A stretch of DNA of 45,063 nucleotides. Origin: Blastocatellia bacterium (GTDB lineage: Bacteria; Acidobacteriota; Blastocatellia; Chloracidobacteriales; Chloracidobacteriaceae). Location: the NCBI GenBank assembly GCA_019695185.1, contig JAIBAN010000067.1, positions 1-45,063 on the forward strand, written 5' to 3'. The stretch's first letter is position 1. Each line of letters opens with the position of its first letter. This document shows, piece after piece, positions 10,186-18,629 of this stretch. The translations under genes were made by a program, and so were the position numbers. Below the pieces are notes generated by a model, which was given only the letters and a program-made list of their open reading frames with translations, was not told where the DNA came from and searched no databases.

Positions 10186-10211
10186 CCAGACAAGCCTTTA
10201 CACCAACCGGG

Positions 10212-10763
10212 ATGGAACTGACGATTCTCTTTTTGGCTTTTGGACTGGCGATGGATGCCGTCGCCGTTTCAATTTCCTGTGCCATCTCTCATAAACAGGA
10301 TTCCTGGCGTGAAATCGCCACCCTGCCCTTTGCCTTTGGTACCTTCCAAGCCCTGATGCCGCTCTTGGGCTGGCTGCTGGGGCTTGGGTTTCGGGATTTT
10401 CTGAGCACTTTTGCCCATTGGATTGCCTTTCTCATGCTGGTCTTGATTGGCGGCAAAATGATTAAGGAATCGCGTGAGACGGAATCCGACCCGGAGTCTG
10501 AGAAAAAAAGCCTGAGCCTGCCGATGGTCCTTTCCCTGGCCGTGGCCACCAGCCTTGATGCTATGGTGGTCGGGCTCAGTTTTTCATTTCTCAAGGTTCC
10601 GATTCTGTTCCCAGCCCTGGTGATTGGAATAATTACATTTGTCCTCTCGCTGGGAGGCGTTTATATTGGCAAAACGTTCGGGAAGCATTTTGAACAACAG
10701 GCCGAACTGCTGGGCGGGCTCATTCTCATCGCCATCGGCCTCAAAATTCTGATTTTTCATTGA
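10212..10763 (+). CDS. mntP: Putative manganese efflux pump MntP
   Basis: A 183-residue inner-membrane protein of the MntP (DUF204) family, which exports Mn2+. Six hydrophobic segments are visible in two repeats of three. Each repeat carries the conserved acidic motif: AMDAVAVS near residue 15 and SLDAMVVG near residue 117. A charged cytoplasmic loop (RETESDPESEKK) separates the halves. There is no room for a manganese riboswitch in the 26-base gap upstream, so it is probably transcribed with the peptidase gene or from a promoter inside it. The stop codon directly abuts a TTCAGGG array. Confidence 0.93.
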   Translation: MELTILFLAFGLAMDAVAVSISCAISHKQDSWREIATLPFAFGTFQALMPLLGWLLGLGFRDFLSTFAHWIAFLMLVLIGGKMIKESRETESDPESEKKSLSLPMVLSLAVATSLDAMVVGLSFSFLKVPILFPALVIGIITFVLSLGGVYIGKTFGKHFEQQAELLGGLILIAIGLKILIFH

Positions 10764-10896
10764 TTCAGGGTTCAGGGTTCAGGGTCTTTTTAATTGAGAA
10801 TTGAGAATTGAAATCCAACTCACACCTCGATTTTACCGGCATTCGAAAACCCTAAACCCTAGCCCCTAGACCCTAGACCCCAAACCCTGAACCCTT
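10764..10896. repeat. Heptamer arrays in inverted arrangement between mntP and trpF
   Basis: Three perfect TTCAGGG units (10764-10784) begin at the base after the mntP stop codon. A short GAATTGA stretch follows (about 10793-10808). Seven degenerate units of the opposite orientation (AACCCTA, GACCCTA, AACCCTG and similar) occupy 10848-10896 and end two bases before the trpF start codon. No other gene signal is seen in the gap. The trpF gene therefore has no visible ribosome-binding site beyond the array itself. Confidence 0.9.
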
Positions 10897-10898
10897 TT

Positions 10899-11546
10899 AT
10901 GTACCGACCACGGGTCAAAATCTGTTGTATCAGCTCGATTGCAGAGGCACGGCTGGCCATCCGTTACGGGGCTTCCGCGCTGGGACTGGTGTCAGCCATG
11001 CCCAGCGGTCCGGGGGTGATTTCCGAAGACCTGATTACGGAAATCGCAGCGTTGGTGCCGCCCGGCGTGGCTTCCTTTTTGTTGACGAGTTTGCAGGATG
11101 CCGATTCCATTATTGCCCAGCAACGGCGCTGCCGGGCCAATACCATTCAACTTTGCGACCGGTTGGAAACGGGTTCCTATGCCGACCTGCGCCGGGCACT
11201 GCCGGGAATTTCCCTGGTGCAGGTCATTCACGTCACCGGAACGGAATCAATCACCGAGGCACGTGAGGTGGCTTCGCAAGTGGATGGCATTCTGCTTGAT
11301 TCGGGCAATCAGTCGCTGGCCGTCAAGGAATTGGGCGGAACAGGCAGGACGCATGACTGGTCCCTCAGCCGGGCCATTCGGGAACAGATTGGCAAGCCGC
11401 TTTTTCTGGCCGGCGGGCTTCGCCCGGAAAACGTGCGCCATGCGGTTGAAACCGTCACGCCCTTCGGGCTTGATTTATGCAGCGGTGTTCGGACTGACGG
11501 GCACTTGGATGAAGCCAAACTGGCCCGCTTTTTCGCTGCTTTGTAA
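10899..11546 (+). CDS. trpF: Phosphoribosylanthranilate isomerase-like (TrpF family) protein
   Basis: A 215-residue TIM-barrel protein. TrpF converts phosphoribosylanthranilate in tryptophan synthesis by an Amadori rearrangement. Visible family marks are KIC at residues 7-9 (catalytic Cys9), ILLDS with the likely general acid Asp134, [19 protein letters not shown] and a phosphate-site end GLDLCSGV. Two places depart from typical TrpF: KICG reads KICC, and the usual Ser-Pro-Arg segment after strand 2 reads SAMPSGPGV. No other trp gene is nearby; moaC follows at 32 bases. It may be the cell's TrpF or a specialised paralogue. Family is clear, exact substrate less so. Confidence 0.78.
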   Translation: MYRPRVKICCISSIAEARLAIRYGASALGLVSAMPSGPGVISEDLITEIAALVPPGVASFLLTSLQDADSIIAQQRRCRANTIQLCDRLETGSYADLRRALPGISLVQVIHVTGTESITEAREVASQVDGILLDSGNQSLAVKELGGTGRTHDWSLSRAIREQIGKPLFLAGGLRPENVRHAVETVTPFGLDLCSGVRTDGHLDEAKLARFFAAL

Positions 11547-11578
11547 CTTTTCTAAAATTAGGAATGGGAAATTTACCT

Positions 11579-12034
11579 ATGGGGTTCTCTCATCTTGACG
11601 AAGCAGGCCGCATCAAAATGGTGGATGTGAGCGCCAAGGAAGTCACCGACCGGACCGCCGTTGCCTCTGGGCGGGTGCGGATGGCACCAGCCACCATTAC
11701 TGCCATCCGGGAACACCGCACTCCCAAAGGCGACCCGCTGGAAGCCGCCCGACTGGCTGGAATTATGGCCGCCAAACAAACCGACCGGCTGATTCCACTC
11801 TGTCACAGTCTGCCACTTTCACATGTGGATGTGACCATTTCCCTCGAAGACGACGCAGCCGTGATTTCCGCCACCGCCCGCACGGCAGCCCGGACCGGGG
11901 TCGAAATGGAAGCCCTGACCGCCGTTTCCGTCGCAGCCCTGACTTTGTATGACATGTGTAAAGCAGTGGACAAACACATGGTCATCACCGACATTGTGCT
12001 GAAGGCAAAAACCGGGGGAAAGTCGCAGAATTGA
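11579..12034 (+). CDS. moaC: Cyclic pyranopterin monophosphate synthase MoaC
   Basis: MoaC, with MoaA, makes the cyclic pyranopterin precursor of molybdenum cofactor. Conserved parts are [28 protein letters not shown] (active-site region), [17 protein letters not shown] and YDMCKAVDK. The start at 11579 ([17 protein letters not shown]) is chosen over an ATG at 11564 because it gives the usual short leader before the MVDVS block and leaves an AGGAATGGGAA stretch as ribosome-binding region. The product is 151 residues, near the family norm of about 160. The last codons and the TGA stop lie inside the first unit of a GAATTGA array. No other moa gene is in the window. Confidence 0.93.
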   Translation: MGFSHLDEAGRIKMVDVSAKEVTDRTAVASGRVRMAPATITAIREHRTPKGDPLEAARLAGIMAAKQTDRLIPLCHSLPLSHVDVTISLEDDAAVISATARTAARTGVEMEALTAVSVAALTLYDMCKAVDKHMVITDIVLKAKTGGKSQN

Positions 12035-12146
12035 GAATTGAGAATAGGAAAGGGATAATTTCTAATTTCAGATGGAAATGGATAGGTTTCAAAGCACAGA
12101 ACGCTCAATTCTCAATTCTCAATTCTCAATTCTCAATTCTCAATTC
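12028..12146. repeat. Inverted GAATTGA/TCAATTC heptamer arrays between moaC and cheR
   Basis: Two GAATTGA units (12028-12041) overlap the moaC stop codon, followed by a diverged unit GAATAGG. About 60 unique bases follow, then six perfect TCAATTC units (12105-12146), ending eight bases before the cheR GTG. The two arms could pair. Confidence 0.9.
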
Positions 12147-12154
12147 GGAACACT

Positions 12155-12994
12155 GTGGCCGTCAAAAAACTCCCCAATCCACACATGCGAACCTTGGAAA
12201 CCGCTCTTTCCAGTGTTTACGGCTGGGCGGCCAATCCTGCGCTCAAACAGGTATTGCAGAACGTGGTTTCGAATAAATCCCAACGACTGGGGCTGGATGA
12301 GTTCACTTACTGTCGGATGGCGGCCAAATCCCGCGGTGAATTGCATTCAGTCGCCGAGGAAATTGCGCTGGGCGAAACCTCGTTCTTTCGGGAACCGGAG
12401 CAATACCGGGCCTTGCGGGCAATGGTTCTGCCTGAACTCCTGGAACGGCACAACCAGGACCACAAACTCAAAATCTGGAGCGCCGGGTGTTCTTCAGGTG
12501 AAGAACCCTTTTCCCTGGCGATTCTGCTGGAAGAATTGATACCTGCAAACGAGACTTGGCGGGTAGAGATTCTGGCGGTTGATTTACGGAGCCGGGCGTT
12601 GCTGGAGGCCAGTCAGGGCCGTTACCATCCGGCCCAACTGCAACATTTGGCCAGTCCGGTCCGGGAAAAATTTTTCCTGGGTCACCATGGATTGGATGGA
12701 ACTCAGGTGGAACTGGACCGGCGGGTGCGACGCAATGTCAAATTCCGCCATGCCAACCTCTATGACCCGCAACTCTGGCAGCACCTGCCCGGACTTTTCG
12801 ATTTGATTGTGTGCAGCAATGTGCTCATGCACATGCACCATACGGCCATGCAACAAACGCTCAACCGGATTGTGCAGGCACTGGTGCCCGGCGGCTATTT
12901 AATGGTTGGAGTGGCTGAAACCGGGCTTTTTTCCCATTCCAAACTGAAAGCCGCCCGTTCGCTCCCATCCGGATTTTTTGTCAAACCCGAATAG
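12155..12994 (+). CDS. cheR: CheR-type protein-glutamate O-methyltransferase
   Basis: Methylates glutamates on chemoreceptors with S-adenosylmethionine. The N-terminal helical part includes SRGELHSVAEEIALGETSFF, matching the CheR E-x-T-x-F-F-R region. The SAM pocket is AGCSSGEEPFSLAILLEE, and the second landmark DLIVCSNVLMHM corresponds to the usual F/C-R-N-V-L-I-Y-F motif. PGGYLMVGVAET follows near the end. Two starts are possible: GTG at 12155 (279 residues) or ATG at 12185 (269 residues). Neither has a good ribosome-binding site because the heptamer array lies immediately upstream. No other che gene is nearby, so it may be an orphan or serve a system elsewhere. Confidence 0.9.
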   Translation: MAVKKLPNPHMRTLETALSSVYGWAANPALKQVLQNVVSNKSQRLGLDEFTYCRMAAKSRGELHSVAEEIALGETSFFREPEQYRALRAMVLPELLERHNQDHKLKIWSAGCSSGEEPFSLAILLEELIPANETWRVEILAVDLRSRALLEASQGRYHPAQLQHLASPVREKFFLGHHGLDGTQVELDRRVRRNVKFRHANLYDPQLWQHLPGLFDLIVCSNVLMHMHHTAMQQTLNRIVQALVPGGYLMVGVAETGLFSHSKLKAARSLPSGFFVKPE

Positions 12995-13020
12995 CATCGA
13001 AACAACCATCTTCTTTCAAC

Positions 13021-13072
13021 TGCCGCCTGAAGGAGGAACTCCAAACCGCCGCCTGAAGGCGGTACTCTGAAC
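13021..13072. repeat. Two CCGCCTGAAGGCGG-type hairpin units between convergent genes
   Basis: One diverged unit (GCCGCCTGAAGGAGG) and one perfect palindromic unit (CCGCCTGAAGGCGG) with linkers AACTCCAAACCG and TACTCTGAAC. They sit between the ends of cheR and the lipoprotein gene, where they could act as a two-way transcription end. Same family as at 27722, 33461 and 34362. Confidence 0.88.
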
Positions 13073-13086
13073 GGGGCACACCCATT

Positions 13087-13740
13087 TCAGTCACCGTTGT
13101 AGTAGCTGTAGAGTTTGAACCTCCCCCCACAATCCACAATCGGCCCGCATAAATCCCTGACTTCCTCCAGCTTTCCCTGCTCATCTTTGAGCGTCACCCG
13201 TGGCTGCATCAAAACCCGGAAGGTGTCATACACAATCGGCTTTTCCTTGAACTCGATTTTGACCAGCGTAAATTTTTTCCCGCCGTACTTACGCAACACG
13301 GTTTCCCGCTTGATATTGCTCCGGATTTCATCATGGTCCCAGGCCCAATCGCAGGCCACGTTGGGAGTTTTGCTAGCCGGGAACTCAGGCCAGAGTTCAG
13401 TGCAAAATTCATCGTGGTTGATGACCAGTTTTTTCAGGGTCGGCCCGTCATGGGCAGCCACTGCTTTGAGAATTTCCTCAATCAGTGGTTCCAAACCGGG
13501 TTGTAAATGTGCCACCCGCCGCTTGTTTTTGGAGCCGGGGGGAAGCATCGCCTGCTGCTGGAAATCAGCCAGTGAAAACAGTTGCGGTTTTGGTTCAGCG
13601 GGAGAGGGGGCAGAAGTCGGTTCGCTGACGACGGAAACCAGCGGGCGGGCGGGTTCAGAACCTGCACAGCCGGATAGGGTCAAAATGGTTCCCAGCATGA
13701 CCAAACCCAGGATTGTCTGTTTGATGTTTATGAATGACAT
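13087..13740 (-). CDS. Putative lipoprotein of unknown function
   Basis: A 217-residue protein with a lipoprotein signal: MSFINIKQT, hydrophobic core, lipobox LSGC with Cys25. A Pro/Ser-rich linker follows (about 30-55), then a folded part with LEPLIEEILKAVAAHD, a Cys-containing middle (NVACDWAWDHDE) and a C-terminal strand-rich section ending KLYSYYNGD. The start at 13740 is chosen because the longer open frame to 13959 would bury the signal peptide 73 residues deep. I do not recognise the folded part. It lies downstream of the beta-helix gene on the same strand, but a 133-base gap with hairpins separates them. Confidence 0.75.
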   Translation of the reverse strand: MSFINIKQTILGLVMLGTILTLSGCAGSEPARPLVSVVSEPTSAPSPAEPKPQLFSLADFQQQAMLPPGSKNKRRVAHLQPGLEPLIEEILKAVAAHDGPTLKKLVINHDEFCTELWPEFPASKTPNVACDWAWDHDEIRSNIKRETVLRKYGGKKFTLVKIEFKEKPIVYDTFRVLMQPRVTLKDEQGKLEEVRDLCGPIVDCGGRFKLYSYYNGD

Positions 13741-13758
13741 TCTTTCAATCTGGAACAG

Positions 13759-13834
13759 CCAATGGTGAACAGCCGGTTGCGACCGCTCACCATTGGTATT
13801 TTCCCGCCCCGGTGATGCCTGCGAGGCAACCGGG
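13759..13834. other. Two hairpins between lipoprotein and beta-helix genes
   Basis: First: CCAATGGTGA (13759-13768) pairs perfectly with TCACCATTGG (13787-13796), with a smaller CGGTTGCGACCG palindrome inside the loop. Second: CCCGGT-GAT-GCCT-GCG-AGGC-A-ACCGGG (13808-13834). Read on the minus strand they follow the beta-helix gene and may end its transcript; runs of A/T nearby are short. A third small palindrome, GCGCTT/AAGCGC, lies at about 13852-13869. Confidence 0.6.
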
Positions 13835-13873
13835 TTTGTTTTAGGTCGCTGGCGCTTTTTTGTAAGCGCGAAG

Positions 13874-15277
13874 TTATTTCCGAACGTAGGAAACCCAGCC
13901 TTTGGTCCAGTCGTCGGCTTCGTTCGGACCAATACCGCCGAGGAACGTCGTCCGTTCAAAGAAGCTGTCTCCGGTTGGCGGGGCCTGTACGTTGGCAGCC
14001 ACCAGAGCCGGCGAGCCTGTCTTCGGGCGGAAGTTCGGAGCCGTCAGACTCATGTTAGTCAACATTGGGTCGGCCTGCGCCACGCTCTTGAAATTGGACG
14101 ACATATCGGTCGCGGCTGAACCATCGTTGCGTTGGAATTGGGCAAAACCGCCCTTGTTGCTAAAGACCACGCCGCCTTCGAGTTTGAGCGCGCCGTTGCT
14201 CAACTGGTTGATGGTGGCGTCGTCCCGGACCCGGATGCCCGCCCCTTTGAAATTGCTCACGACAAAGTTCCGGATGGTGGCCGCCGTTCCGCGCCGCAGG
14301 AGCATTCCGAGCGTGGTGCTGCCCACCTGGGCATTCTGGTCGCCAATCAGTGTCAGATTGTAAAGCGTCGGGTTCGAACGCGGCAGCAGTTCATTGTTTT
14401 CCTCGTTATTGTCGGCTTCAATCCCGTTATCCGATTCCACACTGCCATCCTGCATGGCCAACACAAACTGGGCTTTGCCGGAATAGCCAAAGGTCCAGTC
14501 AAACGCATCATCCATTCCGCCAAACAGGACGATATGCTTGACGTTTACCGTGCCGCCGAAAAATTCCATGGTGTCGTCGGCGGATTCGGTTGACTGCACG
14601 TAATCCACCACGGTTTTGTTGCCCACTCCCTGGAAGGCAATCCCATTCAGCTCGTTGGTCGGGGTGATACGATTGCCGGAAAATTCCACTCGCACGTATT
14701 GCAGAATGCCACTGTCGTCTGCCGGATTGGTGCCGCCGTATTTGCCTGTGTTCCCTTCACCGTCGGCCTGACCGCCCGGCACGTTGATGGGGGCAAAACC
14801 ATTGATAATCAGGCCGCCCCAGTCGGCTCGCTTGCGGTTGCCCGCATCTTGGGCGCTGGTAAACACAATCGGCTTTGTCGCCTTGCCTTGGGCGTCAATT
14901 TTGGCACCCCGGTCAATCACCAGAAAGCTGCCCGCACCGCCGAAAATGGTGGTTCCCGCTTTGATTTTGAGAGTTGCCCCCGCCCGGACAAAAACCCCGC
15001 CCTTGAGCAAATATCGGTTTTTGGGAGTCAGCTTGGTGTTTTTGGTAATGTCCCCGCTGAGTTCCACCACTCCGCCCTGCTGCGCAGCAGCGAGCACTTC
15101 GAAACCAGGTTCGACTTCGTCCAGGTCATCAATTTCCGCCGGGTCGCTTGATTGCAGGTGTGGCTGGTCCTGCGTGGAGGAAAATGCCAGAGCTTTTCCT
15201 GATACCAAATTGGTCACTGCACACAAAGTGATTGCCATTCCGATGAGCAGTGCGTAGGCAAACAATCCCTTTTTCAT
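13874..15277 (-). CDS. Secreted parallel beta-helix-like protein paired with TonB receptor
   Basis: A 467-residue exported protein. The start at 15277 (MKKGLFAYALLIG) is supported by GGAGAGGG just upstream and by the signal peptide position; an open frame to 15367 would translate a heptamer array. After the signal peptide (to about residue 32) come repeated short strands and turns such as LTPKNRYLLKGGVFVRAGA, IKAGTTIFGG and KIDAQGKATKPIVFTSA, typical of right-handed beta-helix surface proteins. An acidic stretch, ESDNGIEADNNEEN, could bind calcium. No catalytic residues recognised. It follows the TonB receptor gene directly, with a heptamer-array gap between them, and the pair is probably one functional unit at the outer membrane. 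Confidence 0.75.
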   Translation of the reverse strand: MKKGLFAYALLIGMAITLCAVTNLVSGKALAFSSTQDQPHLQSSDPAEIDDLDEVEPGFEVLAAAQQGGVVELSGDITKNTKLTPKNRYLLKGGVFVRAGATLKIKAGTTIFGGAGSFLVIDRGAKIDAQGKATKPIVFTSAQDAGNRKRADWGGLIINGFAPINVPGGQADGEGNTGKYGGTNPADDSGILQYVRVEFSGNRITPTNELNGIAFQGVGNKTVVDYVQSTESADDTMEFFGGTVNVKHIVLFGGMDDAFDWTFGYSGKAQFVLAMQDGSVESDNGIEADNNEENNELLPRSNPTLYNLTLIGDQNAQVGSTTLGMLLRRGTAATIRNFVVSNFKGAGIRVRDDATINQLSNGALKLEGGVVFSNKGGFAQFQRNDGSAATDMSSNFKSVAQADPMLTNMSLTAPNFRPKTGSPALVAANVQAPPTGDSFFERTTFLGGIGPNEADDWTKGWVSYVRK

Positions 15278-15298
15278 GAGTCCCTCTCCAAAAATTAA

Positions 15299-15441
15299 GA
15301 ATTGAGAATTGAGAATTGAGAATTGAGAATTGAGGGTTGAGAATTGAAACCCGAATTCCCCTGGCAAAATGGAAAGAGTCGCGGTCAGCCTTGGGGTGGT
15401 GGTGCTTCAATTCTCAATGCTTAATGCTCAATGCTCAATTA
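15299..15441. repeat. Inverted GAATTGA arrays between TonB receptor and beta-helix genes
   Basis: Seven GAATTGA-type units at 15299-15347 (the sixth is GGGTTGA) and five opposite units at 15407-15441 (TCAATTC, TCAATGC, TTAATGC, TCAATGC, TCAATTA). The last unit contains the TAA stop codon of the receptor gene. About 60 unique bases lie between the arms. The other arm ends close to the GGAGAGGG ribosome-binding site of the beta-helix gene. Confidence 0.9.
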
Positions 15442-18276
15442 TAAAATCGTGTAGCTCACGCCGATGCTAAACGTACGCCCTCGGCGGAAAGCCCGGAAGG
15501 GCTGGTCTTCGATTTTGAACCGGACCAGCCGGTTGAGCAGGTTGTCCGCTGAAAACTTGAGTTCCCAGGGATGTTTTTCGCTGCCGAATTTTTTCTGGAA
15601 CAGAAAATCAAGGTTGGGGTAGCCCTTTTCATACGTGTCCGGAATCCCCAACGACCCCACGTCCGAAATCCGCGCTCCGGTATAGTTGTAGGCCAACCGT
15701 CCGAGCGCCCGCAGTTTTGTCCAGTCATATTCCAGGTTCACATTGACAACGTGATTTGACTGGCCGTACAGAGGTCGTTTTTTGGTCGTGAGCACCTGGA
15801 AATCCGCGTCTCCGATTTCCACATTTGAATTGACGTAAGTGTAATTGGCATTTGCCGTCAGCCCCGTCAGGGTGCCCCAGTACCGTCCCAGGTTCTGGCG
15901 GGTTTCAAACTCCAGTCCGCGATTGGTGGCTCCATCCACATTCCGATAGGACGAGCGCAACACCGAAGTCGGCTCCACCACGGTTTCAATCGGATTTTTG
16001 ATGTTCTTGGTAAAGAAACTGACCGAAATCAGACCGCCGTTCTTTTGGAACCATTCGTAACGGACATCAAAATTATCAAGCAATCCGCGTTTCAGGTTTG
16101 GATTTCCCAACGTCGAGCGGCCACCGGTCAAATCGGTGAATTCAAAGGGGCTGAGTTCGCGGAACTGCGGGCGGTTGACCGTTCGGCTGTAGCCAAACCG
16201 CAACGCCATTTCCGGCTTCAGGCTGTACACAACTCCCACGCTCGGCAATGTGTCTGTATTTTCCAGATTGGCCGTGACCGGTTTCGGATTGGCGGCAAAG
16301 AGTTCAAACGTCCGGACATCCTGCTTGGAATGCTCAAACCGGACGCCGCCGATGACCCGCATTTTCTTAAACGTCAGGTCAGCCATGGCATACCCGGCAT
16401 GCAAATTCTGGGAAGCCGTGTAATAGTCGGTGTTGCGCGTGACCTCGGTGATTTCCAGCCCGTCCGGGCGGATATTTTGCGGGGCAAAGAAGTCTTCCGG
16501 CCTTTGGCTGTTGTCAATTCCATTGAGTCCCCGCACGGCAAACCGGAAACGGCGGGCATTGAAGAAACGGTCCCGGTTGATATAGGAAAAACCGCCCTTC
16601 AGATTTAACGTGTACGCCCCTTTGAAATAAAACTTCGAGAGGTCAAACGCAGGTTCGCGGATGTTTTCGCGCATTTCATTGAACATCCGGAACCCGCTTT
16701 GGCCGGTATCGAAATAGACGTATTTTCGTTGGGTCTGGTCAAACAGATAGAGCGATTCACGCAGGTCAGGGTCGTTGAGTGTGGCCCGTGAATAGGTCAG
16801 CCGCCAAGCCAGCACCGTATCGCCCAATTGTGAAATCAGATGGTCCCCGGCCAGTTGCCAGGTGGAGGTTCGAGTCAGGGTGTAGCGCAACCGCCGGTTC
16901 AGGATGTCGGTCGAAACGTCGTCATAAAATCCGGTGGCTGTCCGGGCCTCCTTGACAGCATCGTTGCTGAAAAACGTCTTGAAGAGCAGTTTGTTGTTTG
17001 GATTGAGCCGGTAGGCGGCATTGGCCAGCGTTCCCAACCGGGCGTTGGTCGTTCCGGAGTTGTAGCGGTAGCGGTTGGCGGCTGTCACAATTTTGTTGCC
17101 CCCGGAATCAGCCGAAACCCGGAAATAGTTCTGGATTTCGTCCAGATTTTGGGCCCCATGCCCATAGGTCACTGACGCCACCAGCCCCAGTTTTCCGATT
17201 TGGCTGCTACCCGACAGACTGAAATTTGAATTCAGCGGCCCTTTGTCTTTGACCGGAGACCAAACGTTTTCAAAGCTCCGCCCGATGTTTTGCAATTCCG
17301 TGGCAGTCAGGCCCGGAATCAGAGAACTGCCGCGAATCAATTGCCGGTCTGCCGGTACGGTAGCCGGCAGCCCCCGCCGCCCCAATCCGAAACCGAGCCA
17401 GTCGAGCCGGTCCCCGGCATAGGTGGCAAAAGATTGATTGGTGGTTTCCGTATTGCCGCTCAGTCCGGTTGAAAAGGAAAGCGACGATTTATTGGGAAAT
17501 TCCAGGGTTTCAATTTTGACCAGCCCACCGGCAAATTCCCCCGGCTGGTCGGGGGTAAAAGTTTTCAAAATCCTGACGTTCTGCACCAGACTGGAGGGCA
17601 CCTGGTCAAGCGGCACCACCCGGCGTTCAGGCTGCGGCGTCGGCATGACCGAATCGTTCATGACCGTGTTGCTGTAACGGTCACCCAACCCCCGCACATA
17701 CACAAATTTGTTGTCCACCACCGACAGTCCCGGCAATTGCTGGGCCACTGCGGCCACATCGCCCGCATTCGATTTCTCGATTTCCTGTCGTCCGATGAGT
17801 TCGGCAACGGTGTTTCCGCTCTTGCGTTCCTCCAGCAATGCAATTTCATTCCCGGAACCGGATGCGTTGACCTCGACAATTTCCCCCTGGCCCTGTTGCG
17901 CCAGCGCAAAATCCACCGGAATCACATCACCCGACACGACTGTGACTTCTTTCTTCTGGTCAAGAAAGCCGGATTTGGTGATTTTCAATTCGTGGGTGCC
18001 GGCCTCCAGCGTCAGAGTAAAATTGCCATCGGTGTCTGAAGTCGTAGTCTGGCCGGTGGCCACCACCTCAATCACCGCCTGGGACATGGGGTCGCCCGTG
18101 GCCACATTGACCACCAGCCCGGCGACTTTGCCCGGCTTGGCTGCGGTCGATTTGGCAGGGGCCACAGCATTCTTTTTGGAAGGTTGTTGGAAAGCAAATA
18201 CCTGGACTGGAAACAGAAAATTACAGAGTACGGCGAGACAAGCCCAGAGGACTGCCGCCGATTGGCGGGATTTCAT
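15439..18276 (-). CDS. TonB-dependent outer-membrane receptor with carboxypeptidase-regulatory-like N-domain
   Basis: A 945-residue outer-membrane transporter. Signal peptide 1 to about 29; a carboxypeptidase-regulatory-like domain at about 50-130 (GLVVNVATGDPMSQAVIEV, TTTSDTDGNFTLTLEAGTH); a plug at about 155-260 with FVYVRGLGDRYSNTVMNDS and FTPDQPGEFAGGLVKIETLEFP; then a long beta-barrel ending GVSYTIL. The plug pattern is that of the receptor group often annotated as OmpIp8-like. The ligand is unknown; the barrel gives no hint. It is the first gene of a minus-strand pair with the beta-helix protein. The leader (18277-18460) carries a repeated ATGTAACA site. Confidence 0.92.
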   Translation of the reverse strand: MKSRQSAAVLWACLAVLCNFLFPVQVFAFQQPSKKNAVAPAKSTAAKPGKVAGLVVNVATGDPMSQAVIEVVATGQTTTSDTDGNFTLTLEAGTHELKITKSGFLDQKKEVTVVSGDVIPVDFALAQQGQGEIVEVNASGSGNEIALLEERKSGNTVAELIGRQEIEKSNAGDVAAVAQQLPGLSVVDNKFVYVRGLGDRYSNTVMNDSVMPTPQPERRVVPLDQVPSSLVQNVRILKTFTPDQPGEFAGGLVKIETLEFPNKSSLSFSTGLSGNTETTNQSFATYAGDRLDWLGFGLGRRGLPATVPADRQLIRGSSLIPGLTATELQNIGRSFENVWSPVKDKGPLNSNFSLSGSSQIGKLGLVASVTYGHGAQNLDEIQNYFRVSADSGGNKIVTAANRYRYNSGTTNARLGTLANAAYRLNPNNKLLFKTFFSNDAVKEARTATGFYDDVSTDILNRRLRYTLTRTSTWQLAGDHLISQLGDTVLAWRLTYSRATLNDPDLRESLYLFDQTQRKYVYFDTGQSGFRMFNEMRENIREPAFDLSKFYFKGAYTLNLKGGFSYINRDRFFNARRFRFAVRGLNGIDNSQRPEDFFAPQNIRPDGLEITEVTRNTDYYTASQNLHAGYAMADLTFKKMRVIGGVRFEHSKQDVRTFELFAANPKPVTANLENTDTLPSVGVVYSLKPEMALRFGYSRTVNRPQFRELSPFEFTDLTGGRSTLGNPNLKRGLLDNFDVRYEWFQKNGGLISVSFFTKNIKNPIETVVEPTSVLRSSYRNVDGATNRGLEFETRQNLGRYWGTLTGLTANANYTYVNSNVEIGDADFQVLTTKKRPLYGQSNHVVNVNLEYDWTKLRALGRLAYNYTGARISDVGSLGIPDTYEKGYPNLDFLFQKKFGSEKHPWELKFSADNLLNRLVRFKIEDQPFRAFRRGRTFSIGVSYTIL

Positions 18277-18435
18277 GATAACTCCTCGTTTAATCCTGAA
18301 TATGCCTGATTGGATTCATTTGGGTGTGTTCACTCGGAGCAGGCCGGTGAAAAACGATCCAGTTTGATTAAACGGCAAGAGTATGAGCGATAGGTTACGT
18401 CATTTTGTGGGAGACATTAAATCCAGCTTAACTGA

Positions 18436-18464
18436 ATGTAACAAAAACCGAGAGCCATGTAACA
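18436..18464 (-). promoter_or_regulatory. Direct repeat ATGTAACA upstream of TonB receptor, possible regulator site
   Basis: ATGTAACA occurs at 18436-18443 and again at 18457-18464, 21 bases (two helical turns) apart, about 160 bases upstream of the receptor start. Spacing by two turns suggests a dimeric or tandem-binding regulator. A Pho-box-like role is a guess only. The rest of 18277-18435 shows no convincing promoter. Confidence 0.35.
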
Positions 18465-18467
18465 CCA

Positions 18468-18625
18468 GGACTGAGGACTTTCTCCAGGACTGAGGACTGA
18501 GGACTGAGTTCTCCTGAAACAAAGAGCAGTTCATAACAGGCAATTGATACAACCCAAACCGTTATCTCACAGTCTCCCTGCAAGAAACTCAGCCCTCAGT
18601 CCTTGGTTTGTCCTCAGTCCTCAAG
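18468..18625. repeat. Inverted GGACTGA heptamer arrays between the 712-residue gene and TonB receptor
   Basis: Units at 18468-18481 (GGACTGA, GGACTTT) and 18487-18507 (three GGACTGA) face opposite units at about 18590-18603 (TCAGCCC, TCAGTCC) and 18612-18625. The right-hand arm begins a few bases after the stop codon of the upstream gene on the minus strand. Same unit as the array at 38388-38508. Between the arms nothing is recognised. Confidence 0.85.
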
Positions 18626-18629
18626 CAGG

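Noticed and set aside
10186..10211. Manganese riboswitch before mntP
   Set aside because: The gap of 26 bases is far too short for a yybP-ykoY aptamer.
13741..13959. Longer start for the lipoprotein gene
   Set aside because: It would put the lipobox signal about 98 residues into the protein and run into the beta-helix gene end.
15278..15367. Longer start for the beta-helix gene
   Set aside because: It translates the GAATTGA array; the inner ATG has a strong ribosome-binding site and signal peptide.
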